From: Halicephalobus mephisto
Lineage: Eukaryota; Nematoda; Chromadorea; Rhabditida; Panagrolaimidae
Assembly: GCA_009193035.1 (NCBI GenBank)
Contig: SWDT01000127.1
Coordinates: 248,001-312,000, forward strand
Length of the DNA stretch: 64,000 nucleotides
Direction of reading: 5' to 3'
Of the stretch, positions 12,275 through 22,800 are shown piece after piece. The position numbers and the translations under genes were made by a program. The notes under the pieces were generated by a model. The model had not been told where the DNA came from. It did no database searches and saw nothing but the letters and a program-made list of their open reading frames with translations. Position 1 is the first letter of the stretch. Each line of letters opens with the position of its first letter.

Positions 12275-13284
12275 TTTAAAACTTCTAGAAAATTACAAAA
12301 AGTTCTAAAAACTTCTGTAAGATATCTAAAAATCTCACAACTTTTTTAATTTTTAAATATTTTAAAAAATTCTAAAAATTAAAATTGAATTTCAAAAAAC
12401 CTCCAAAATCGACGAAATTCTAAAATTTTTAAACTTTTCATTATGTCAGAAAATTTTTGAATTTTTTCACGAAGATTTCAGAATCCTCTGTTAATTTTCG
12501 AAAGACAACGATTATCTGTGAAATTTCAGAAAATTTAAAATCTTAAGAAATTTTGAAATTTTCTAAAATGTTCTAGAAAATTTCAGAATTATTTAAGAAA
12601 TTTTAGAAAATTTCGGGATTTTCTAAAATGTTCTAGAAAGTTTCAAAATTATTAAAAAAAATTTTAGAAAATTTCGGGATTTTCTAAAATGTTCTAGAAA
12701 ATTTCAAAATTATTTAAGAAATTTTGAAAAATTTCAAGATTTTCTAAAACATTCTAGAAAATCCCAAAGTTATTTAGGAAATTTTGGAAAGCTTGACAGC
12801 CATCTCTGAAATTCTCGGAAAATCCATAATTTCCAAATAAATTTTTGGGATTTTTGCAAAATTATGTTTCAAAAATTTCCGGAACTTTTTGGAAATTCCA
12901 GAAACTGATCAGAGATTCTAAAAAATTCAAATTTCAGAAAATTTGAAGATCATGTTTGAAATTTTATAAGGTTCCAGAATTTCAAATATTTCTGAAAAAA
13001 TTATTTTTTATTTAAAAAATTTCAAAAATCTGTAATTTTTGACTTTTTAGAGAATCTTAGAAATCGAATAAAAAATAAATTTAATTTTGTAACGTCAGTG
13101 AAAGACCTAAAATGGAAGTATTTAGAGTATTGGTTTTTTTTTAAATATTCTTCTTTAATAAACATATCGCAAGACAAATTTTATGTAAACATGACAGACG
13201 TCTACGTGGAGACTAGTTTGACATTCATGTAATTTACACGGACTGGAAATCGGCATTAATGTCTGCTAGGGTCGGAAATAGAAG
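12275..13284. repeat. AT-rich DNA with about 60-bp palindromic tandem repeat
   Basis: Between about 12525 and 12795 a unit of about 60 bp repeats four times. It contains GATTTTCTAAAATGTTCTAG followed by AAAATTTC. The unit is itself partly palindromic around TTCTAGAA. The remainder is low-complexity sequence with no gene signal. Confidence 0.6.
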
Positions 13285-13387
13285 TACAGTCGAACTTGGA
13301 TATAATATATCCTTGGAACTGAGTAAAGCGTATCTTATAAGAAAGGATATATCATATCGGGGTATTTTATATCCAAGATCTACTGTA
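13285..13387. mobile_element. Short palindromic MITE-like element, locus 1 copy a
   Basis: Starts TACAGTCGAACTTGGATATA and ends TATATCCAAGATCTACTGTA, so the ends are inverted repeats. It is shorter (103 bp) than the other copies and appears internally deleted. A second copy follows after a 23-bp linker. Confidence 0.7.
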
Positions 13388-13410
13388 TTTATAGTTTAGA
13401 AATTTCGAAA

Positions 13411-13586
13411 TACAGTCAAACTTGGATATAATATATCCTTGGAACTGAGTAAAGCGTATCTTATAAGAAGGGATATATCATATCGGGGTAAATTTGAAGA
13501 CAGACTAACCAAACCCACTCTCACTGTATACTGTAACGTGAGATATGTTATATCGGAAGTATCTTATATCCAAGTTATATTGTATA
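13411..13586. mobile_element. Palindromic MITE-like element, locus 1 copy b
   Basis: Starts TACAGTCAAACTTGGATATA; the right end is decayed (TATCCAAGTTATATTGTA). Its interior has GTAAAGCGTATCTTATAAGA, as in the other loci. Confidence 0.72.
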
Positions 13587-13629
13587 TTACTAATCTTTAC
13601 TCAACAATAAGGCACAGATAATAATTGTT

Positions 13630-14060
13630 ATATAACTTCTACACAAGACTATTAAGAGTCTCACTTGTGTCCTACAGTATTCTGTTCCCTGATATTCAAT
13701 CTGTCGTTTCAGGTCCTCTCTTTTTAGTTTACTTTTCTGTATTAACAGTAACTTTGGCAGCTCAAATGAAGATCAGAGATAGTGTTCATTTTCAGTCACT
13801 ATTTTTATAGCTGTTTTTTGATAGTGACTGCTATGGTAGAAAACAACAGTATATTAATAATATCTACTAGAGCACTGAGGATACAGATACAATTTATCTA
13901 CTTCTCAGACAGAACAACCGAGAATCTCATTCACGCTCTACAGTATCCCACATTCCCTGATATTCAGGCTATCTCTCAAGTCCTCTTTCTGGTTCATTTT
14001 CTGTTAAAAAAAAATCAAAAAAATTCATACTTAAAAATGGACGAATTTTAGGATACGGAC
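13630..14060. repeat. Diverged copies of the CCCTGATATTCAGG repeat family
   Basis: Two units, near 13650-13760 and 13920-14010, carry TACAGTATNC, TTCCCTGATATTCA and a GTCCTCTTTCTGGTT-like end. They resemble the 8-kb tandem repeat at the level of the core motifs only. The open frames here follow the repeat and are not supported as genes. Confidence 0.6.
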
Positions 14061-16816
14061 GAGATAAAAAATTTTATCAAATGAAAGATGTTCCAAAATT
14101 TTTTAAGTAGTTCTAATTCGCTCACTACTTAACGGATTTTCGTAAATCTTTTTTCAGTAGATCTTAATAATCCAGTTATTCTATTTTGCATTAAAAAATC
14201 CAAAAAACTACAAAATTAAAAAAATTAAAAAAAATTAAATCTTTTTTGAGAAATAATCTTAAAATAAATTTTTTGAATTTTTAGTTAAAACATAAAAATT
14301 AAATAAATTCCGATTTTTAAAATTTAAAAAATAATTAAAAACCAATTTTTTTGAAATAATTTTAAAATAAATTTTTTGGATTTTTAGTTAAAATATAAAA
14401 ATTAAATAAATTTAAATCTTTAAAATTTTTTAAAAATAATTAAAAACCAATTTTTTTGAAATAATTTTAAAATAAATTTTTTGAATTTTTAGTTAAAACA
14501 TAAAACTAAATAAATTTAAATCTTTAAAATTTAAAAAAAAAATTAAAAATCAATTTTTCTAAAATAATTTTAAAATAAATTTTTGAAATTTTTAGTCTTG
14601 ACTGGAAAGTTCCGAAAATTCGTTTTATTTCGATTTTATAAGGATAATGTAGATAATACGGTATTTGGTCGATTGATAAAGAACAATAAGTTTAAAGATC
14701 GAAAAGTGCTTTTTCCCTTAGGCGAAAACTTCCTTTTTTGGATGTTGCTAAAGCTGCATTATTATAACGTGTTATTTATGGCTTTAATTGCCCAACTTTG
14801 AGATATCAATACAGAGAATTTCTGACTTTTAGATATTTCCAAGAGATGCAGTCAAACTCATTATTTTAAAAATTGTAAATTTTTCTACAAAGTGGTCTCA
14901 AAGGGAATTTTTGGAACTTTCCAGTCGAGACCAAAAAAATTGGGAAAATTATTATTTGTAGTTTTGTAAAATCGGAATTTTAGAAAAATCTATTTTTAAT
15001 TTTTTAAAATAATATGATTGCAAAGTGGTCTCGAAGGGAATTTTGGAACTTTCCAGTTGAGACAAAAATTAGAAAAATTATTATTTGTGGTTTTGTAAAA
15101 TCGGAATCGCAGTCATATTATTTTAAAAATTGTAAATTTTTCTACAAAGTGGTCTCAAAGGGAATTTTTGGAACTTTCCAGTTGAGACCAAAAAATCGGA
15201 AAAATTATTATCTGTAGTTTTGTAAAATCGGAATTGCAGTCATATTATTTTAAAAATTAAAAATAAATTTTTCTATAGTGGTCTCGAAAGGAATTTTTGG
15301 GAATTTCCAGTCGGGACCAAAAATTGGGAAAGTTAATAGACAATAACTACATCGTTTGGAAGTTACACAAATGTCACTTTACGAAACCAAAAATAATGAT
15401 TGTCGTGGGATTTGTCCCGTTATGAAATTTTTCAACTTTCTAGTCGAGATCAGAAACTGGAAAATTTAACTTTTGTGATTCTACGAAGATGACATCATAG
15501 TCAATATTATGAAAAAAGCAAATTTTTAAAACATAGTTTCGACGCAAATTTTTAGGACTTTTTAGAACCTACCGTACTCTATGTTTTGGGACTTTTTAGA
15601 ATTTACTGTACTCTACGTCTTGGGACTTTTTAGAATTTACTGTACTCTACATTTTAGGACTTTTTGAAACCTACTGTATTCTACGTGATTATTTCGTAAC
15701 TAATTTAATAAACAAATATTTTTCTGAATAAATTCGGAAAATTCTGGATTGAAATGTAAGAAATAAAACTTCTTTCATTTTCAAAAAAAGTCGAATATTA
15801 AAATATCCATAAATATTTAAAAATCAAAACCAAAAGAACCTGTCAAAAATAAAATTATTTTTATTAAAAAAATAAATTATTTTCATTAAAAAATAAAAAA
15901 ATAAAATAATTTTTATAAAAAAAAAATAAAGTAATTTTTATAAAAAAAAATAAAAAAATAAAATAATTTTTATAAAAAAAAATAAAAAAATAAAATTGTT
16001 TTTTACGTTATTTAAAATTCCAAAAAAGTATTTTACAAAAAACGTGGATATTTGAAACAGCGTTTTTCCAAAAAGTCGTTTTTCTATAACAAGATTATCC
16101 CAAAAATACCAAGAGTCATGGACTTTAAAAAAACTCATCTTAGAAGATTCCCTGAGGAAAACCGACTTGAAAAAGTTGAATAACTTGAACTTTAAAAATT
16201 TATTGTTTCTAGTCTGACAGCCTGGAGTTATAATTAAACAATGGGTGCCGAATTCGAGTACTGGAAATGGTAAAAAAGAAATTCAGAATTAATCTTTTCA
16301 AGATCATTCAAAAAAATCTTAATTTTAAAAGTTTTAAATTACAGTAAGAAATCGAAATTACTAAAAAAATAAAATTTTTAATTTTTTTAATTTTAAATTA
16401 CAGTAAGAAAACTAAAATTATTTTAAAAAAAATAAAATTTTTAATTTTAAAAATTTTAAATTACAGAAAGAAAATTAAAATTATTTAAAAATAAAATTTT
16501 TAATTTTTTAAATTTATGTTAAAAAAATCGAAATTATTAAAAAAATAAAATTCTTAATTTTTTAAATTTTAAATTACAGTAAGAAAATTGTTCAAAAATA
16601 AATTTTTTTAACTTTCTTACTGTAGCTTAGAGATTCAAAAATCCCTTCGAAACGAATTTTAAAAAATTTTCAATTTTCAGAAAAATCAAACATTTTTGAA
16701 TTTGTAAAAATTAAAAGTTTTTCTTTCAAAATAAATTTAAAAAATATTTTTGCGATTTGAATTTTATTTTTTAAATTCTTAAAATATTTGACATTTGAAA
16801 AAATAAAAAAAGTTGG
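14061..16816. repeat. AT-rich DNA with GGTCTC...GAGACC tandem hairpin array
   Basis: From about 14855 to 15335 a unit of about 120 bp repeats four times. Each has AAAGTGGTCTCNAAGGGAAT, then TTTCCAGTYGAGACCAAAAA, which together make an imperfect hairpin, then TTATTATTTGTAGTTTTGTA. A single GCTCACTACTTAA motif related to the GCGAATTCGC arrays lies at about 14114. At 15540-15690 an ACTTTTTAGAATTTACTGTA-like unit repeats. The rest is low complexity. Confidence 0.65.
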
Positions 16817-19671
16817 TTAAATTCGATTTTGAAAAAGTTCAAGGATTACGGTGTCGAAGGCGGCCTTGAGTTCTTTGCCTCTTAATCGAATTCCGGCCTC
16901 TGGCTCCTCGAAGCCCCGGTCCCCATGGAGTTCCACGGTGTAGACATACTTGATCCCGATGCTTTTCGCATAATCATCTGAAGCTCCTGCTGCTGGATCT
17001 GCAACGATTAAGGTTATTTTGGTTTTATAAAATTTAAATTATTCCATTTTGGTCCTGACACGAACGATGACGTGAGTTGATCAGCACAAGAACTGAAGTC
17101 GAAGTTGGTTTTCGACTCTTGGAAATGAAGCTGGGGTCTTCTATCTAATAAATATAGAAAGTAGGAAACATTGCAATTTCATCAAAAATAACAAAAACAT
17201 TTTTCGTGTTAGGACCAAAATTGAACGTAACTCGGTTGAAATTCATTATTTTTCGACAAACTACTTTTAAAAATAAAGTTCAAATCTTCCTCTATTTAAT
17301 AAATATAAAAAATTATTTTTAAAATATTTAAAAAATTGCTGAAAATAACAAGAAAAAAAAATTTTTCGTGTTAGGACCAAAATTGAACATAGCTCAGATT
17401 TATTTTTAAAAAACAAATTTCAGATTTTTTTTCTTTCTAAAAATGCAAAAGTTGATTTTTAAAAATATTTAAATTTGTCAAAATTTTAATTTTTTTAATA
17501 ATTTTGGAAATTACTTACATAGATCTGCTGAATTCATGAGGAAGTAATTCACTCCGGTGGCTTTCGTCATGGCGAAGACCATTTTTTTGCCTACTTTGAC
17601 CAGGTCGTCGACGTCTGGAGGAAATTGATGGATTGCGTAGCCGTAGGGATACAGTACTGCTCCGAGGAAAGAATGGACAGTAATATATGAAGAAAAATTT
17701 TCGTTTTTCAAAAAGCTGGCTAAAATCCGGGTTTCTGGTTCTGATTCTGGCTTCGGTCCGTGGAAGGACTGACGATCGCAGGCGTTTTTGCTGGTTCCGG
17801 AAGTAGCCCATTGGAATCCGAAGTTCCTGTTCAAATCGACACCGTAACATCCGTTTATAGGACCGGATCTGGATTTCCTCCACATCCTGTCCGTTGTCCT
17901 ACTGTACTCGTAGCCATCGGGATTCACCAAGGGGAGGACGTAGATGTCCATCTCGGTCAAGTACCCTGTGTGGGGATTCATGTAACGCGGATCTCGCAGG
18001 ATTTGATCCAAGCACCAGAGAACAGAAGCCGGAGAGATCCACTCCCGAGCATGGATTCCTGAAACCAATCAAATTTAAAATAAAAAATCTATTTTATTTT
18101 TTAAAAATAAAGTTTTTTTGGAACTATTCCTCAATTAATAAAATTTTTGAATTTAATTACTTCATTAATGTACAAATTAAAAAATTAAAGAAGTTAAAAA
18201 AATTAAAATAAATTTAAAATATTTAAAAAATTAAATTAGATTTTAAATATTTAAAAAATTTAAATTTAAAAATTTTGAAATTTGAATAAATTTAGAAAAT
18301 TTTAAATAAATAAATCTTACTACACATTCCCCTGACAGTTACGTATCTACCGTATTTTTATCGATTCTATGGAAATGAATTAAAATTGACTTTTTTATTA
18401 TTTTTTACATTTTAAAAAAATCACGAATTTTAAAATTTCTATTTTCGAAAATTAAAAAACAAGAAATTATATTAAATCATTAATTAAGAAAAGTAATTTT
18501 AAAAATTGTTAAATATCTCTATATAAAATAAATAATTTGTTTTTTAAAATAAACAAAAAATAACAAACCTCCATCGATGAGGACTTTGATTTTTTCTTCT
18601 CGACGTGGATATCCGATCTAAATGTGAGATTTATAAATTTATAAATTTATCTAATTTATTTAATTCATAAATTTATAAATTTATTTAATTTATCTAATTT
18701 ATCTAATTTATTAATTTATTTAATTTATGTAATTTATAAATTTATTTAGTTTATAAATTTATTTAGTTTATAAATTTATTTAGTTTATTTAATTCATAAA
18801 TTTATTTAGTTTTTGGTACTTGTCATTGGGAAAGTCGCGGTTTCGAAATCGTAGACACCCCGTGTTTTGTCCGACTTAGGCGTTTTTAATTGTGGAAGAC
18901 AATGGGTACATACGGTAATGTGGGGAGGTAAAAGTACTCCTAGACCATTAATCTGCATCAGAACTAGCAACCCGTACGCAGGGGAGGACTCGAAAACAAG
19001 TGCTAAGAACGTTCCAAAGCGAAAGGCTCAACGGAAGCCGATGCTGACATCGACGATCCAATCCCCTTTTCAAAGAAGATTAACCACCCATTGGATTGAA
19101 GAACGGGAGATCCTTTATTTTTTATATATTTAATTTTACCTTCAGAACCCCCAAGGGCCGTTTTTCGAAGGTCTCTCCGATGATTTCGTAATTGAGCAAA
19201 TCAGGGAAGGACCGGTTCAAGTTCACCAAGTAATCGAAAATCTGAAACAAATTTATATTTAAATAATGTTATTATTCTCAATAAAAAACAATATTTATTT
19301 TTAAAACTTAAAATTGTAAATTTAAATTTATAAAAATAATTTTATCGAAATTTAAAAAAATAATAAAAATGAAATTTATAAAAATTTAAAATTATATAAT
19401 TATTTTAAAAAATTTTAATTTAATTTTTTTTTTAATTTTTAATTTAATTTAATTTTTTAAAATTAGAGTTTTTTTAAATTTTAAAATTAGTTTAATTTTT
19501 ATTATTTATGAAACTTCGAACCTCGTTGTACCCATGGTAAATTTGGAAGTTGAAATTTTGTCGTTTTTGAAACTCGTGGAATCTCCAAGGAATCGAGAAC
19601 CGACTGTAGTGTCTGGTTGCCCATACTGTAGAAAACAAAAAACTTCCAATTAAGATCAGCAAAAAATTCAT
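16817..19671 (-). CDS. Zinc carboxypeptidase, M14A family, no propeptide (340 aa)
   Basis: Five exons, high to low: 19522-19671, 19140-19241, 18569-18617, 17519-18058 and 16817-16998. All phases match. The start at 19671 is chosen because it begins a good signal peptide (MNFLLILIGSFLFSTVWA); an upstream TTG would bury it. Only about 30 residues separate the signal from the catalytic domain, which starts at YHGYNE, so the usual activation propeptide of about 90 aa is absent. Zinc ligands by family alignment are H103, E106 (HAREW) and H229 (TVHSF). Substrate-binding R161, N177 and R178 (LNRNF), Y281 and general base E303 (YTVEL) are all present, with the C171-C194 disulfide pair. D288 occupies the position equivalent to Asp255 of carboxypeptidase B, which predicts preference for C-terminal Lys/Arg. 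The gene lies 186 bp downstream of its paralogue on the same strand. Likely secreted and digestive or extracellular; the lack of a propeptide is seen, its consequence is inferred. Confidence 0.93.
17047..17320. repeat. Dispersed intronic element, copy 2
   Basis: This lies in the last intron of the short carboxypeptidase gene. The core 17047-17219 is 173 bp, exactly as long as the copy at 6677. It has the same inverted-repeat ends and similar extra homology to its right. Both copies sit in introns of minus-strand genes and are in the same orientation on the + strand. Confidence 0.8.
18618..19139. other. Carboxypeptidase intron with low-complexity DNA and a protein-like relic
   Basis: 18620-18810 is an AATTTATTTAATTTAT-type low-complexity tract. 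18811-19130 is GC-richer than anything nearby. On the + strand, around 19015-19100, one frame gives SKAKGSTEADADIDDPIPF followed by SKKIN and a stop. Upstream frames are broken. It may be a decayed inserted copy of another gene or element; I do not recognise it. Confidence 0.4.
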
Positions 19672-19857
19672 TTTGAATTTCTCCGAAAATAAAAAAGAAT
19701 TTTTTTCTTTTTGATTTTTCAACAATCTGTCCGAGACCATTTTTTCGTCATTTTATTGTTTTTAATGTTTCAAAAATACAAAAGACTAAAAATTAATTTT
19801 ATTTTTAAAACTGTAAATGTCATTTTAATGTTATTGAATCAGTCTTTTTTGAAAACT
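19672..19857 (-). promoter_or_regulatory. Candidate intercistronic region between two carboxypeptidases
   Basis: The 186 bp between the stop of the upstream gene and the ATG of the downstream gene contains two AATAAA signals on the minus strand (near 19798-19803 and 19752-19757). The first is followed by an AATTTTTAG acceptor-like site. This spacing and content fit a nematode operon in which the downstream mRNA is trans-spliced. A separate promoter cannot be excluded. Confidence 0.45.
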
Positions 19858-22800
19858 TTAAAAAGGACCGTTTTGGACTCTTTTCGCCGCGGCAATCAGA
19901 CCAGGAAGAGTCTCCTCCGCCGTCGGCTGGATGTACCGTGGAGGAAGTTCGAAACCATACCTGAAATCAAAGAATTTAAAATTAATCAAAAAAATTTAAA
20001 TTAAAAAAATTTAAAAAAAAGTTAAAATTGATTAAAAAATTTTTAAAAAAAAGTTTAAATTAATCAAAAAAATTTTTAAAAAAGTTAAAATTAATCAAAA
20101 AAAATTTTTTAAAAAGTTAAAATTAATTAAAAAAATTTTAAAAAAAGTTTAAATTGATTGAAAAAATTTAAAATTAATCATGAAAATTTGAAAAAAATTT
20201 AAATTATGAGAATCGAAAAAAATTAAAAATTAAATTTTTCTTCTGAAATTATCTCAATGCGAATTTTTAAAATTTTCTAGTTGGGACCTAAAATTGTAAA
20301 TTTTAATGTTTATGAACATGCCACGAAGATGCAGTTATAATTCTACTATTCTAAAAATTAATAATAAATTTTTTTATGAAATTTGTCTCAAAGCGAATTT
20401 TTGAAGTTTCCAGTCGGAACCCAAAGTTACGAAATTTAGTACTGATGTGATCATACAGAAATTCAGTTATAATTATACTACTTTAAAAGTCAAAAATTTA
20501 AATTTTACAACGAAATTTGTCTCAAAGCGAATTTTTGAAGTTTCCAGTCGGGACCCAAAATTGTAAAATTTAACATTTATGTGCATTCTGAGAGATGTAG
20601 TTATGTTATTCCAAAAATCAGAGATAATTATGTTAGAAATTTGTTTCAAAGCGAATTTTTGAAGTTTCCAGTCGGGACCCAAAATCGCAAAAATTAAAAA
20701 TAAACTGTTTCCACAAAATTGCAGGTTACTGTAGTTTTTCAAACTTCCTGGAAATTCTTTTCGAGACAATTTCAATTTTTTGTGGCAGTTATTTCGTAAT
20801 TTACATAATTTTGAAAATTTTTTAGAACATTTTCGTAGAAATTTCTAGACTACGGTACACAGAGTACATAACCCTCTCCCTACCCCGGGGGTACAGTTGG
20901 ATTAAAGTGCTCGTGGATATCCGGATCTGAACACGATAAAAGTGAATTAAAAATCGGTTGCAAAAGTTAAAACTTTCCCGTGATCAAGCCAGTGGTTTGC
21001 GAACCACCAGAAGGGATTATGCCGAGTGATTAATGTAGCTGTTTTAGCATCTTGTCCTAGTCCCTAGGGGCTATTACCTGCGCAACCAGACCGTGGACTG
21101 CACCATAATAGTGAACCTTCCCCCTTTATGAGGTACCTATTGCCTACTGTAGTGTTTAGTAACGCCTGGGTTGGGCAAGCACAGGACGTTTAAAAATCGG
21201 TTGTTTATTTCAAAAGTCCCTCACCATTCGTCGTCATCGTTGTCTCCATCTCCTGGACGGACTTCTACAGTATAGACGTACTTGACTCCGATAGACTTAC
21301 TGTAGTCATCAGAAGCTCCAGCAGCAGGATCTGAAAATATATGCTATTTGATTTCAGTTAATTCGAAACTCACACAAAGCATCACCACTGTTCCCGACGA
21401 GATATCTGGTTCCGTGGACGGCATAAATGGCGTCGTACATTTCGTGCCCAAGAGCTTTCTAAAAAATTTCAAAAACACTAATCAAAATTTTTAAAAATTA
21501 CAATTTTTTTAAAAACCTAAATGTAACTTTTACAATTTCTAAAAAATTTCAAAAATATCTAAAATTTCGATTAGTTGTAATTTTAAAAGAAAATTAATTA
21601 ATTATATATTTTTAAAAATTAAAAATTGAAATCCAAAAAGAAAATTAATTAATTATATATTTTGAAAATTAATAACTATAATTTAAAAAAAAATTATATA
21701 TTTTAAAAATTAAAAATTGAAATTCAAAAAAAAATTATATATTTTTAAAATTAAAAATTGAAATTTAAAAAAAAATTAATTAATTATATATTTTGAAAAT
21801 TAATAACTATAATTTTTTTAAAAATTATATATTTTTAAAAATTAATAATTGAAATTCAAAAAAAATTAATTAATTATATATTTTTAAAATTAAAAATTGA
21901 AATTTAAAAGACCCACCAAGTCGTTGACATCTGGAGGATAGGTCCCTGTGGTGTATCCCCATGGGTAGACGATGTCTTCCCCGTAGGAGTGGAGGGTCAA
22001 ATAGGCCTTGAAGGTGTTGTTGTTCGCGTTGATGAAGTTCGCGAGATTCTGGCCTTCGATTTCAGAAAGGGGATTTGGACCAGCATAAGTTTCACTAAAA
22101 TCATAAATAATTAAATTTTCCAATTTAAAAATTCAAATTTTTCATTTTTAAACATTTTTTTGAATTTTCTACATCTTTTAAGATTACTGTATCTAAAAAA
22201 ATAAAAAATATTAAAATTATTAAAAATAAAAATTATTAAAATTATTAAAAATAAAAAATATTAAAATTATTAAAAATAAAATTAAAAATAATTTAAATAA
22301 TATTCGTGTCGGGACCAAAACTGAAAAAATCGATTTTAAAAAAAATAAAAATGAAACTAATTTTTAAATATAAATTATTTTTCACTTGAGATTACTGTAA
22401 CCAATAAAATAAGTGATTTTTTGGAACAAGTTTTACCTAATTTTATATCTTATCGGACAAATGTTCAAAATCCATATTTAATTTTTGGTGAGTAATTTTG
22501 AAAAATGAAAAAATTAAAATGTGTAAAATTTCATATATCAGAAGTTTAAAAAACACGAAAATATATATTTTATTTTTTCGTCTATTTTTGTTGAGTAATT
22601 TTCTAGAATAAAAAATTGAAATAAATATGTAAAATTTCATATATTGAGAATTTAAAAAACAAAAAGATGTTTCATTTTTTCGTCTATTTCTATTGAATAA
22701 TTTTCTAGAATAAAAAATTGAAATAAATATGCAAAATTTCATATATCAGAAGTTTAAAAAAACACGAAAATATATTTTATTTTTTCGTCCAAGTTTTACC

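Noticed and set aside
15938..16138. 66-codon minus-strand frame
   Set aside because: Its second half is A/T low-complexity sequence translated as Phe, Leu and Ile; no signals.
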